A stretch of 23,853 nt of DNA from Anaerolineales bacterium (GTDB lineage: Bacteria; Chloroflexota; Anaerolineae; UBA7937): positions 1 to 23,853 of the forward strand of contig JAUVHF010000003.1 of the NCBI GenBank assembly GCA_030593425.1. Direction: 5' to 3'. Below the pieces are notes generated by a model that made no database searches, had not been told where the DNA came from, and was given only the letters and a program-made list of their open reading frames with translations. Made by a program: the position numbers and the translations under genes. Position 1 is the stretch's first letter; each line of letters opens with the position of its first letter. Below are positions 7,650 through 14,873 of the stretch, piece by piece.

Positions 7650-8945
7650 ATGGCCGAAGCGGAGAAGGTGGAGGTGGTCATAGTAGGGGCCGGCTTGGCT
7701 GGCCTCGCCTGTGCCTACCATCTGGCCGCTGCCGGCTTAGAGGTCCTGGTAATAGAGAGAGGAGATTTCCCCGGGAGCAAGAACGTCACCGGAGGGAGGC
7801 TGTACCTCCACCCCCTGAGGAGCTTCTTCCCCCACCTTTGGGAGGAAGCCCCCCTAGAGAGGCATGTAACCAAAGAACGACTCACCGCCATGGGGAAGGG
7901 ATCATCGGTCACCGTTGAACTCTCCAGCGAACGGTTCAAGGAGAAGCCCTATCATAGCCATACCATCCTCAGGGCTAAGTTCGACCCCTGGTTGGCTGAA
8001 AGAGCCGCTCAAAAGGGGGCGATCATCGTTCCCAAGAGTAGGGTCGATGACCTCCTGTGGCAAGAGGGGAGGGTGATCGGTATCGTGGCCAGCGAAGCGG
8101 AGATCCACGCCGACGTGGTCGTGGCCGCCGACGGAGCGTTCTCTTTCATGGTAGAGAAGGCAGGCCTGGGCAAAAGGCGCAAGCCTCAAGATTACGCCGT
8201 GGGCGCAAAGGAGGTGATCGAACTAACATCAGGTGCCATCGAAGAGCGGTTCGGCCTTAGCCATGGGGAGGGGGCGGCTCAACTGTTTTTCGGCTCCCTA
8301 ACCGAGGGGATGTTCGGCGGGGGTTTCTTGTACACCAACATCGATACCATCTCCCTAGGAGTGGTAGTGGGTATCAACGCTTTGATGGAGAAGGAGCCAG
8401 GGTTCGAACTCCATCGGCTTCTTGACTCCTTCAAGGAGCGCCCAGAGGTAAAACCCTTGATTGAAGGGGGGCATCCGGTGGAGTATTCAGCCCATATAGT
8501 GCCCGAGGGAGGCCTGGAGAGTATGCCCCAGGTTTATGGCCATGGCATCTTGGTAGTGGGGGATGCCGCGGGTCTAGCCCTCAACACCGGCCTCATAGTG
8601 AGGGGGATGGATTTCGCCCTCGCTTCCGGTGCCTTGGCCGCTCAAACGATAATGGAAGCCAAGAAGAGAAACGACTTTTCCCCAGCCTCCCTATCTCGCT
8701 ATGAGGAGTTGCTCAAAGAGAGTTTCGTCCTCAAGGGCCTGGAAACCTTCAGAGAGGTGCCCCGTTTCTTACAGAACCCTAGGCTTTTCAACCTCTATCC
8801 CCAGGCTCTCAGCGAGAGCCTGGAGCGGCTCATGTGGATAGGCGAGGAGCCGAAGGAGAAGATCTCCACCACCTTGTGGAGGGAGGCCAGGAGAGCGTTC
8901 CGTTTCTCCGCGGTGAGGGATCTATTGAGAGTTTGGAGAATATGA
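7650..8945 (+). CDS. fixC: FixC-like electron-transfer flavoprotein:quinone oxidoreductase
   Basis: A 431-residue FAD protein of the FixC / ETF-QO family. The N-terminal dinucleotide-binding motif is VVIVGAGLAGLA (residues 9-20), followed by the family segment FPGSKNVTGGRLY. A second FAD contact, VVGDAAGLALNTGLIVRGMD, lies near residue 305. It accepts electrons from the FixAB flavoprotein and, with FixX, hands them to the quinone pool; it is likely membrane-associated on the cytoplasmic side. The ATG at 7650 is chosen over an upstream TTG at 7638 because GGAGAG at 7640-7645 would serve the ATG. The stop overlaps the fixX start (ATGA), matching the FixC-FixX complex. Confidence 0.92.
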   Translation: MAEAEKVEVVIVGAGLAGLACAYHLAAAGLEVLVIERGDFPGSKNVTGGRLYLHPLRSFFPHLWEEAPLERHVTKERLTAMGKGSSVTVELSSERFKEKPYHSHTILRAKFDPWLAERAAQKGAIIVPKSRVDDLLWQEGRVIGIVASEAEIHADVVVAADGAFSFMVEKAGLGKRRKPQDYAVGAKEVIELTSGAIEERFGLSHGEGAAQLFFGSLTEGMFGGGFLYTNIDTISLGVVVGINALMEKEPGFELHRLLDSFKERPEVKPLIEGGHPVEYSAHIVPEGGLESMPQVYGHGILVVGDAAGLALNTGLIVRGMDFALASGALAAQTIMEAKKRNDFSPASLSRYEELLKESFVLKGLETFREVPRFLQNPRLFNLYPQALSESLERLMWIGEEPKEKISTTLWREARRAFRFSAVRDLLRVWRI

Positions 8946-9214
8946 GTATAGACGCCAAATTGGCCCTCGATGCTTTCAAGATCGACGAGGAGAGCCATAT
9001 CCAGATAGATCAGACGAGATGCAAAGAGCGGTGCCAGACCAGGTACTGCTTGTATGTATGTCCAGCCCAGGTCTACACCTTGGGCCAGGAGGGGGAGATC
9101 CTCATAAGGTATGAGGGGTGCCTAGAGTGTGGGGCCTGTACCATAGCCTGCGATACCACCTTGGCCTGGAACTACCCCCGAGGCGGCTTCGGGGTCCAGT
9201 ACAGATTCGGCTAA
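8942..9214 (+). CDS. fixX: FixX-like ferredoxin
   Basis: A 90-residue ferredoxin-like partner of FixC. It has two cysteine groups: C27, C31, C36 and C40-Pro, then C60-x2-C63-x2-C66-x3-C70 (CLECGACTIAC), followed by the family-typical C-terminus YPRGGFGVQYRFG. FixX proteins and the C-terminus of mitochondrial ETF-QO carry a [4Fe-4S] cluster that relays electrons to the quinone site; whether this one holds one cluster or two cannot be told from cysteine count alone. The ATG overlaps the fixC stop by 4 nt, implying coupled translation and equal amounts of the two subunits. Confidence 0.92.
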   Translation: MSIDAKLALDAFKIDEESHIQIDQTRCKERCQTRYCLYVCPAQVYTLGQEGEILIRYEGCLECGACTIACDTTLAWNYPRGGFGVQYRFG

Positions 9215-9228
9215 GAGGAGGTGAGGAG

Positions 9229-10014
9229 ATGCAGATCGTAGTCTGTCTCAAGCAGATACCGGATCTCCAACAGATAAGGATAAAACGGGATACCCGTGAG
9301 CCAGTTTTAGAGGGACTACCCTTCCTCTTGGGGGATATGGATAAGAATGCTCTAGAGGAGGCGGTGCGGATCGTGGAGCAGCGGGGGGGGAAGGTGACCG
9401 CTCTGGCCCTGGGCTCCCCTAAACTGAGAGACACGATAAAGGAAGCCTTAGCCATGGGCGCCGATGAGGCGCTCCTCCTCATCGATCCGGCCTTCGCCGA
9501 CTCCGATACCATGACCACGGCCAAGATCTTGGCCAAGGCCATCGAGAAGAGAGAATACGACCTAATCCTCTGCGGCGAGGGGTCCACCGACAACTATTCG
9601 GGACAGGTGCCTTCTCGGCTGGCCGAGATATTGGGCCTGCCGCAGGTGACCTACGTGCGCCAACTGGAGTTTACCGAGGGGGGCCTGCGAGCCACCAGAG
9701 ATATGGAGGAGGCCCTGGAGATAGTGGAGGTTTCCCTCCCGGCCCTGGTCTCGGTGACCAGCGAGATAAGCGAGCCTCGTCTGCCCTCTCTCATCCAGAT
9801 ACTGAAGGCCGCCAAGAAACCGTTGCAGGAATGGACCAGCGAGGATCTCGCCCTTTCCGCCCATGAAGTAGGGAAAGAAGCCTCCTCCTTGGAGGTCATA
9901 AGCAACCTGGCCCCGGAACAAGAGAGGAAGAATATCACCCTGGAGGGGGAGGTCGACGAGGTAGTGGAGCAGTTGACCGATGCCTTCACAAGGGAGGGGG
10001 TAATAGCGAGGTAG
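9229..10014 (+). CDS. fixA: Electron-transfer flavoprotein beta subunit (FixA/EtfB)
   Basis: A 261-residue EtfB/FixA protein. The N-terminus MQIVVCLKQIPD is diagnostic, followed by DMDKNALEEAV and the AMP/FAD-proximal segment LILCGEGSTDNYSGQVPSRLAE. In FixAB-type flavoproteins the beta subunit binds AMP or, in bifurcating versions, the second FAD that takes electrons from NADH. The reading frame is open further upstream, back to 9118, but that part overlaps fixX. GGAGGTGAGG directly before the ATG at 9229 and the homology both fix the start. It lies 14 nt after fixX and 2 nt before fixB. The distal flanking segment ends in a charged, less conserved tail of about 50 residues. Confidence 0.93.
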   Translation: MQIVVCLKQIPDLQQIRIKRDTREPVLEGLPFLLGDMDKNALEEAVRIVEQRGGKVTALALGSPKLRDTIKEALAMGADEALLLIDPAFADSDTMTTAKILAKAIEKREYDLILCGEGSTDNYSGQVPSRLAEILGLPQVTYVRQLEFTEGGLRATRDMEEALEIVEVSLPALVSVTSEISEPRLPSLIQILKAAKKPLQEWTSEDLALSAHEVGKEASSLEVISNLAPEQERKNITLEGEVDEVVEQLTDAFTREGVIAR

Positions 10015-10016
10015 CC

Positions 10017-10970
10017 ATGGCAGAGATATTAGTCTTCAGCGAGAAGGATGAGATAGCCTTCGAACTCCTCTCCAAAGGGCGAGAGCTGAAAGAGGAGTTG
10101 TGCCTGGGACTGGCCGCCGCCCTCCTGGGCCAAGAGGTAGAGGGGAGATCAAGCCAATACTTCTCCTACGGGGCGGAGAAGGTCTACCTGGGGGAGAGCG
10201 CTCTCTGGGTCGACTTCTATGTGGAGACCTACGCCCAGGCGTTGCAAAGGGTGGCGGAGGAGGGAGGGGCCCAGATCCTCCTCTTGGGTTCGACCAAGAG
10301 GGGGAAGGAGTTGGCCTCCCGGGTGGCCCAAAAATTAGGAGCGGGCTGCATCACCGACGTCATAGGCCTCCGTCTGGAGGGGGACGGCCTGGTGGCCGAC
10401 CGCTACGCTTTGGGGGGCAACACCGTGGCCTCAGAGGTCATCAAGACGGAGAGGAAGGTCATCGCCGTGATGCCCAAGACCTTCGAAGCGTTCCCCCTAG
10501 AGGACGGGGAGGGCCAAACCGTGCACCTAGACCTAGAACTCCCCGAACCTCGGGTTCGGGTGGTGGAGAGGCGGCCTAAGGAGGGGGAGGCGGTAAATGT
10601 CGAGGAAGCCGAGGTCCTGGTCTGCATAGGCCGAGGGTTGGGTGCCGAAGAGGACCTAGAGATGATCTGGGAACTGGCCCAGGCCCTGGGGGCCGAGGTG
10701 GGCTGCACCAAAACGCTGGCCTCCGATTTCGGCTGGCTCTCTGAGGAGCGGATAGTGGGCCTCTCCGGAAAGAAGTGTAACCCCAGACTCTACGTGGGCA
10801 TCGGCATCTCCGGCCAGATCCAACACACGGTGGGGATCTTGGGTTCGAAGATCATAGTGGCCATCAATAATGACCCTCAGGCTCCCATCTTCAAGATAGC
10901 CGATTACGGGATAGTGGGAGACCTCTACGAGGTGGTGCCTAGGCTGGCAGAGCGGTTGACACCCCCTTAG
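10017..10970 (+). CDS. fixB: Electron-transfer flavoprotein alpha subunit (FixB/EtfA)
   Basis: A 317-residue EtfA/FixB protein. The C-terminal FAD domain is intact: VGLSGKKCNPRLYVGIGISG, QIQHTVGI, then IVAINNDPQAPIFKIADYGI, which bind the FAD that swings between donor and acceptor. The N-terminal domain starts MAEILVFSE and carries LLLGSTKRGKELASRVA. With FixA it forms the heterodimer that collects electrons from the acyl-CoA dehydrogenase (and possibly NADH) and delivers them to FixCX. The ATG is 2 nt after the fixA stop. The -35 element of the downstream fur promoter lies inside its last codons, so the operon probably reads on into fur to some extent. Confidence 0.94.
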   Translation: MAEILVFSEKDEIAFELLSKGRELKEELCLGLAAALLGQEVEGRSSQYFSYGAEKVYLGESALWVDFYVETYAQALQRVAEEGGAQILLLGSTKRGKELASRVAQKLGAGCITDVIGLRLEGDGLVADRYALGGNTVASEVIKTERKVIAVMPKTFEAFPLEDGEGQTVHLDLELPEPRVRVVERRPKEGEAVNVEEAEVLVCIGRGLGAEEDLEMIWELAQALGAEVGCTKTLASDFGWLSEERIVGLSGKKCNPRLYVGIGISGQIQHTVGILGSKIIVAINNDPQAPIFKIADYGIVGDLYEVVPRLAERLTPP

Positions 10971-10984
10971 TAGTATGGTAATAT
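10956..10984 (+). promoter_or_regulatory. Promoter of the Fur-family regulator gene
   Basis: TTGACA (10956-10961), 17-bp spacer, TAATAT (10979-10984), with TGG directly before the -10 as in extended -10 promoters. The -35 is within the 3' end of fixB. Confidence 0.65.
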
Positions 10985-10988
10985 ATAA

Positions 10989-11005
10989 TTGCAAATGAGT
11001 CGCAA
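10989..11005 (+). promoter_or_regulatory. Candidate Fur-family operator
   Basis: TTGCAA-N5-TCGCAA, an imperfect 6-5-6 inverted repeat just downstream of the -10 of the fur promoter. Its position would let the regulator repress its own gene. The geometry is similar to sites of Fur-family nickel or zinc regulators; the metal is not determined. Confidence 0.45.
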
Positions 11006-11019
11006 AAAGACGGGGGAAG

Positions 11020-11457
11020 ATGTCAACCGAGGGGTTAAAGGAGGCCAGAAGGCTACTTCGTTCCCAGGGGAAGCGGGTCACCCCCCAGAGGTTGCTCCTT
11101 TTCGAGGTTATGCAGGAGCATGGGGGGCACCTGGACGCCGATGAACTCTACCTTCTGGCCAAGAAAAGGGAGCCACGTATCAGCCTCTCCACGGTCTACC
11201 GCACCTTGAGCCTCCTCAAGGAGTTGGATCTCATCGAAGAGTTGCATTTCGATGAGGAACATCATCATTATGAGATCAAGGGGAGGGGAGCGGAACATTA
11301 CCATCTCATCTGCCTGGGTTGTGGGGAGATCATCGAGTTCGAGAGCCCTCTCACCGACCACATCAAGGCCCAGGTGAAAAGCGACCACGACTTTGAGGTG
11401 ACAGGAGCCCACATCGATCTTAAAGGATACTGTAAGCGATGCCGCCAGAGGAGTTGA
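11020..11457 (+). CDS. Fur-family metal-responsive regulator
   Basis: A 145-residue Fur-superfamily repressor (Fur/Zur/PerR). The winged-helix DNA-binding half contains RVTPQRLLLFEVM and the recognition-helix segment ISLSTVYRTLSLLKELDLIEEL. The metal-binding half has HHHYE, HYHLICLGCGEIIEF, and a C-terminal CKRC; the two CxxC pairs form the structural zinc site of this family. Which regulatory metal it senses cannot be read, but the next gene encodes an FTR1-type iron permease, which favours iron. It has its own promoter and a candidate operator (10989-11005) that suggests autoregulation. The ATG follows GGGGGAAG by a few bases. The stop codon lies within the -35 box of the permease promoter. 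Confidence 0.9.
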   Translation: MSTEGLKEARRLLRSQGKRVTPQRLLLFEVMQEHGGHLDADELYLLAKKREPRISLSTVYRTLSLLKELDLIEELHFDEEHHHYEIKGRGAEHYHLICLGCGEIIEFESPLTDHIKAQVKSDHDFEVTGAHIDLKGYCKRCRQRS

Positions 11458-11482
11458 CAGGAAGGGAGAAGTGATATATAAT
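11454..11482 (+). promoter_or_regulatory. Promoter of the FTR1-family permease gene
   Basis: Perfect TTGACA (11454-11459), 17-bp spacer and perfect TATAAT (11477-11482). The roughly 90-nt leader that follows is A+T-rich and contains repeated TTGC/GCAA half-sites: GCAATTGC at 11491-11498, a GCAATT near 11511, and TTGCGCAAATGCG at 11531-11543. These are candidate metalloregulator sites; a promoter this strong would need repression. Confidence 0.75.
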
Positions 11483-11578
11483 AATGCAAAGCAATTGCGA
11501 TAAATATTGGGCAATTTTTTTGACCTGTGCTTGCGCAAATGCGTGGCGATAGCAATAAATAGAAAGGAGAAGGGGAGA

Positions 11579-12409
11579 ATGTTAGCCGCCAGTTTGATTA
11601 CCTTTCGCGAGGGGTTAGAGGCAGCCTTGATCGTAGGCATCGTCCTGGGCTACCTGAAGAAGATCGGTCGCCTGGATCGGCAGGGCTACCTATGGGGAGG
11701 CGTCATCGCCGCTGCCATTGCCAGTCTGGGGGTGGCTCTAGGGCTCCAGGCCATCGGTGCCCAGTTCACAGGCCGCGCCGAGGAGATCTTTGAGGGGGTG
11801 ACGATGTTTTTGGCCGTCGGCGTCCTCACCTGGATGATCTTCTGGATGCGGTATCAGGGACGGCATATCAAGGTCGCCTTGGAGCGAGATGTCCAGGTGG
11901 CGGTCACCGCGGGACAAAATTGGGCTCTCTTTGGCCTCGCTTTCATTACCGTCTTCCGCGAAGGTGTGGAGACAGCCCTCTTCCTCTCCGCCGCTGCCTT
12001 TGTCTCTGCCGCCGCCAACACCCTCTGGGGGGGACTCCTGGGTTTAGGCGTGGCCCTCCTGGTTGGCTACCTGATCTTCGCCACGGCGGTTCGCCTCGAT
12101 GTTAAGCGCTTCTTCGATGCCACCAGCGTACTACTCCTCCTCTTCGCCGCCGGGCTTCTGGCCCATGGGGTGCACGAGTTTCAAGAGGCAGGGCTGATAC
12201 CGGTGATGGTCGAGCACGTCTGGGACATCAACCACATCCTTAACGAGAAGTCCACGCTGGGCTCCATCCTGAAGGCTCTACTCGGCTACAACGGCAACCC
12301 CTCACTTTTGGAGGTGTCGAGTTACCTCGGGTATTGGGTGGTGGTCTTAGGCTCGGTGAGGTGGTGGATGAAGAGGGTCGGGGTGCGTCTGGCGGAAGGA
12401 GGAGCCTAG
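11579..12409 (+). CDS. FTR1-family iron permease
   Basis: A 276-residue polytopic membrane protein of the FTR1/EfeU oxidase-dependent iron transporter family, with about seven hydrophobic segments. Both signature iron-binding motifs are present: REGLE at residues 10-14 and REGVE at 127-131. The ATG at 11579 has AGGAGAAGGGGAG before it, and the FTR1 fold begins at once (SLITFREGLE); an in-frame upstream start at 11507 would add a non-homologous extension that covers the leader, so it is rejected. No EfeO/EfeB-type partner or multicopper oxidase is encoded nearby; ferrous uptake without one is possible in an anaerobe. The upstream Fur-family gene is the likely regulator. Confidence 0.9.
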   Translation: MLAASLITFREGLEAALIVGIVLGYLKKIGRLDRQGYLWGGVIAAAIASLGVALGLQAIGAQFTGRAEEIFEGVTMFLAVGVLTWMIFWMRYQGRHIKVALERDVQVAVTAGQNWALFGLAFITVFREGVETALFLSAAAFVSAAANTLWGGLLGLGVALLVGYLIFATAVRLDVKRFFDATSVLLLLFAAGLLAHGVHEFQEAGLIPVMVEHVWDINHILNEKSTLGSILKALLGYNGNPSLLEVSSYLGYWVVVLGSVRWWMKRVGVRLAEGGA

Positions 12410-12457
12410 ACCTCTGGAGTACCACCTCTATCCGAAAGCGATCTTTTTTCTTCGACC

Positions 12458-12485
12458 TTGCGAGGAAGCGGATAATCCATATAAT
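12458..12485 (+). promoter_or_regulatory. Promoter of the PKD-type lipoprotein gene
   Basis: TTGCGA (12458-12463), 16-bp spacer, perfect TATAAT (12480-12485). The transcript would start near 12492, leaving only about 10 nt before the ATG at 12501. Confidence 0.6.
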
Positions 12486-12500
12486 TGCCCCTAGGGTGTG

Positions 12501-12875
12501 ATGAGAAACTGGTATCTCTTACTATTTACCCTACTGCTAGCAGGTTGCAGCCTGGCGACCAAAGTCCCTCCCGTGGCCAACGCGGGGCCCGATGTGACCA
12601 TATATATAGGCCAGCCGATGCTCCTCGATGGCTCCCTCTCCTATGATCCTGATAGGGGGAGGATAGTCAACTACGATTGGCAGATCGTAGGGACCCCAGA
12701 AGGGCGAGAGGAGCGGCGGGGAGAGATGCTCGTAGAGGGAAACCAAGAGCCGGTCTGGACCAGCCCCTGGATAGCCAGGGAAGTGGATCTGGGGCAATGG
12801 ATCATTCGGCTGCAGGCCACAGATGATGAGGGTGATATAGCCACCGATGATGTGGTGGTAACGATCGTCCAATAG
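12501..12875 (+). CDS. Lipoprotein with a PKD-like domain
   Basis: A 124-residue secreted lipoprotein. The N-terminus is a lipoprotein signal: Arg-Asn, a hydrophobic core (WYLLLFTLLL) and the lipobox LAGC, with the lipidated Cys near residue 16. After it comes one PKD-like beta-sandwich: VANAGPDVTIYIGQPMLLDG, then SYDPDRGRIVNYDWQI and a final ATDDEGDIATDDVVVTI strand. PKD domains mediate extracellular protein or carbohydrate contacts. The domain has an insertion of charged residues (REERRGE) in the middle. A GTG at 12498 is the alternative start. It has its own promoter and no obvious functional partner, so its role is unknown. Confidence 0.82.
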   Translation: MRNWYLLLFTLLLAGCSLATKVPPVANAGPDVTIYIGQPMLLDGSLSYDPDRGRIVNYDWQIVGTPEGREERRGEMLVEGNQEPVWTSPWIAREVDLGQWIIRLQATDDEGDIATDDVVVTIVQ

Positions 12876-13016
12876 TGCACTTTGGGGAAGGGAATACCCT
12901 TGGTACGTATCCCTCTAAGTCTCCTATCCTCAACGAGGCAATCGTCCCAGCAAGATAGGCTGTAGGAGGCTAGTCTGCAGGAAGAGAAGAGGTCCCCAAC
13001 AGAGAGCCGGTATGAG

Positions 13017-13590
13017 TTGCTTAGAGGCGTGTTGATTGGTGTTCTTGGTCTGCTATTGATAGCCTTCATCTTTCCTCAGCCTGCGGTCTCGACCCTTTCG
13101 CACCAGGTACTGCATCTACCCCGCCCTGGTGCCGGAATCGGACTAATATACGGTCCGATCATCTGTCTTGTCCTTCATCTGGGAAGGCTCTGGGGCGGTG
13201 ATAGGTGGAGAATGATCTCGGCTACGGTTGGGGCTGTGGCCTCGTGCCTATTGATCGCGGGGAAAGCGTCTCCAGCCGTCGGTGCATCTATCCTCTTACC
13301 CCCTCTGGGTATCCTTTATATGTGGCCTTGTCCTCGAAACTATAAATAGGTTCGTCCCCAGGTCTCAGATCTCGTTACCCCTTGCGGGAGCCCTGGGAAA
13401 TGTTGCCCTCATGTGTTATTATTGGCTGGTGATCTTTCCTGGTAGTAAAGGATGAGTCAGATTGGATGCTCTGCCGGTCCTTCTCTTGATAGGAATTATC
13501 TCCGGTTCGCTCCTCGGTGGACTACTTCCGATGCTTCTGATCGATTTCTTCAACATGGGCCAATCTCAAAGATCGCAATGGTGGAGGTGA
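13017..13590 (+). pseudogene. Disrupted gene for a polytopic membrane protein
   Basis: Three pieces together read like one membrane protein of about 190 residues. The first runs in one frame from a TTG at 13017 to a stop at 13347 (hydrophobic helices near residues 3-20 and 40-90). The frame one base later then gives ICGLVLETINRFVPRS and GNVALMCYYWLVIFPG up to a TGA at 13453-13455; the same frame resumes after that stop with LDALPVLLLIGIISGSLLGG and ends at 13590. So there is a frameshift near 13300-13345 and an in-frame stop. No convincing ribosome-binding site precedes 13017. The parts resemble integral-membrane components of transport systems, but I cannot name the family. Alternatives are two or three small membrane ORFs, or a sequencing error plus a TGA read-through. 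Confidence 0.5.
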
Positions 13591-13594
13591 ATAG

Positions 13595-13645
13595 ATGTCG
13601 ACTATACTGAGTGGAACAAGGCGCTTGGGGGGTGATGCACGATGA
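13595..13645 (+). CDS. 16-codon ORF coupled to the downstream membrane protein gene
   Basis: ATG at 13595 follows GGAGGTG by about 5 nt and reads MSTILSGTRRLGGDAR; its TGA overlaps the ATG of the next gene (ATGA at 13642-13645). It could be a leader that lifts ribosomes into the downstream start, which otherwise lacks a good ribosome-binding site. No match to a known leader peptide is apparent. Confidence 0.35.
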   Translation: MSTILSGTRRLGGDAR

Positions 13646-14346
13646 GAAGGCTGTCGGTAAAGCGGAGCGAGGCGGGGATCCTTCTACTCACCCTTCTCTG
13701 GTTCGGGGTGCTGTGGGGCGCTGTGGAGGCGCTGTTCGGTGGACTTCTCCACCATTTGCTGCCTCCAAGGTATCCGGGGAAGGTGATGATTGCATTGGCG
13801 GTGGGGCTGATGGCCTATGCTGTCCGGCGGACGGGAAAGCCTTGGATTCCTCTGGGGATGGCCCTGATTGCCGCGCCACTCAAGCTCTTCTCCGCCGTCG
13901 TGTTCGCCCTTCCCGTTTCCGCTCCTGTGGTGATGAACCCCGCCTTCGCCATCCTCGCGCAGGGGGCCGCGTTCGCGCTGGTCGCCGGTGTCCTACAGCG
14001 CCGGCCTGTGGCCGTTCCGCTTCGTTTCGGGCTCATTGGGGCAGGGGCAGGGGCCCTGCAATCGCTGTTGTTCGTCGGGTTGGTGCGCGGTCCCGGCCTG
14101 TGGATCTATCCGCCTCTTACGGTGCTCCAGGAGTTGGGGACGAAGTTTCCTTCCTGGGCCCTCTCCGCGTCAGGGATCGCAAGTTTCTTGAGCGTCTCGG
14201 TTCCCTACTCGGCGTTGGCTGGTGGGGTCGGTGCGCTCGCCGTTGGATCCGCCCCGCTACGCGCGCGAGCGTATCGCCCCGCGTTTCTCCTCGCAGGGAC
14301 TGCTCTATGCCTGGTGATCTTCTTTCTCGCCTCCTGGTTCATCTAG
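13642..14346 (+). CDS. Polytopic membrane protein, possibly a transporter substrate-binding component
   Basis: 234 residues with about six hydrophobic segments spread over the whole length (roughly 12-38, 45-60, 70-95, 98-120, 128-150 and 210-233). It begins MRRLSVKRSEAG, so the N-terminus is probably cytoplasmic. The size and helix number resemble S components of ECF-type vitamin or metal transporters, but no diagnostic motif was recognised, so the function is left open. Its ATG overlaps the stop of a 16-codon ORF and its 3' end overlaps the NTPase gene by 40 nt, suggesting one transcript and a joint role. Base use is visibly richer in CpG and GCG/CGC codons than in the flanking operons, a sign of transfer. 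Confidence 0.72.
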   Translation: MRRLSVKRSEAGILLLTLLWFGVLWGAVEALFGGLLHHLLPPRYPGKVMIALAVGLMAYAVRRTGKPWIPLGMALIAAPLKLFSAVVFALPVSAPVVMNPAFAILAQGAAFALVAGVLQRRPVAVPLRFGLIGAGAGALQSLLFVGLVRGPGLWIYPPLTVLQELGTKFPSWALSASGIASFLSVSVPYSALAGGVGALAVGSAPLRARAYRPAFLLAGTALCLVIFFLASWFI

Positions 14347-14873
14347 AGGGGAAAGGGAAGCGCTCCTGCGTCATCATTAGCGGTGGGATCGGCGCTGGCA
14401 AAACCCGCACAAGCGAGCAGCTCGCTGCGGCTCTCAAGGAACGGGGCTTTTCCGTAGGCGGGATTCTCTCCCCCCGGATCATTCAGGATGGTGAGACGGT
14501 CGGCTACACGGTCTGTGATCTGGCAAGCGGTATGCAGCGGCCGTTCGCCCGCCTCGAGCCGCCGGGGCTGGCGGTAGGCAGGTTCTTCGTCGCTGAAGAG
14601 GGACTTGCGGTCGCCCGCAGCGCGATCGAACGGGCGGCTGCCACCGCGCAGGTCGTGTTTGTCGATGAGGTTGGTCGCCTAGAGCTTGCTGGCGGTGGTC
14701 TTGCTCCGGCGGTGCGCGTCCTCCTGCGCTCGAAAGCCCTTCCGGTCCTACTCGTCCGGTCGTCGTTTCTCGATGCGGTCGTGTGCACTTTCTCCATCGC
14801 GCGCTTCGAAGCCCTCCACGCTGAACGGGGAGCGCCGCCTTCAGTCGGAGGGGAGGGATTACACGATGACTGA
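14307..14873 (+). CDS. THEP1-like P-loop nucleoside triphosphatase
   Basis: A 188-residue P-loop NTPase resembling the THEP1 family. Walker A is GGIGAGKT (residues 26-33), then TRTSEQLAAALKERGFSVGGILSPRI, which matches the THEP1 start where the strand after Walker A leads into a GG-hydrophobic segment. Walker B with the family-like Glu is VVFVDEVGRLEL (116-127). THEP1 enzymes hydrolyse NTPs in vitro; their biological role is not settled. The ATG lies inside the upstream membrane protein gene (40-nt overlap), so the pair is probably cotranslated. An alternative later start was not found before Walker A. The stop overlaps the start of the PPOX-like fragment by 8 nt. Confidence 0.78.
   Translation: MPGDLLSRLLVHLEGKGKRSCVIISGGIGAGKTRTSEQLAAALKERGFSVGGILSPRIIQDGETVGYTVCDLASGMQRPFARLEPPGLAVGRFFVAEEGLAVARSAIERAAATAQVVFVDEVGRLELAGGGLAPAVRVLLRSKALPVLLVRSSFLDAVVCTFSIARFEALHAERGAPPSVGGEGLHDD

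Noticed and set aside
9118..9228. Upstream start for fixA
   Set aside because: It overlaps the fixX ferredoxin cysteines in another frame; GGAGGTGAGG and the MQIVVCLKQIPD start fix the ATG at 9229.
11507..11578. Upstream start for the FTR1-family permease
   Set aside because: It would translate the operator-containing leader; the ATG at 11579 has a good ribosome-binding site and the fold starts there.
12885..12905. Small AAGGG/CCCTT hairpin after the lipoprotein gene as a terminator
   Set aside because: Only five pairs and no T-run.
13453..13455. TGA in the broken membrane protein as a second selenocysteine codon
   Set aside because: A frameshift lies upstream and there is no redox motif or Cys-aligned position; decay explains it better.
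13611..14306. Upstream extension of the NTPase frame to 13611
   Set aside because: This part is Arg/Gly/Ser-rich out-of-frame sequence of the membrane protein gene; homology starts after the ATG at 14307.
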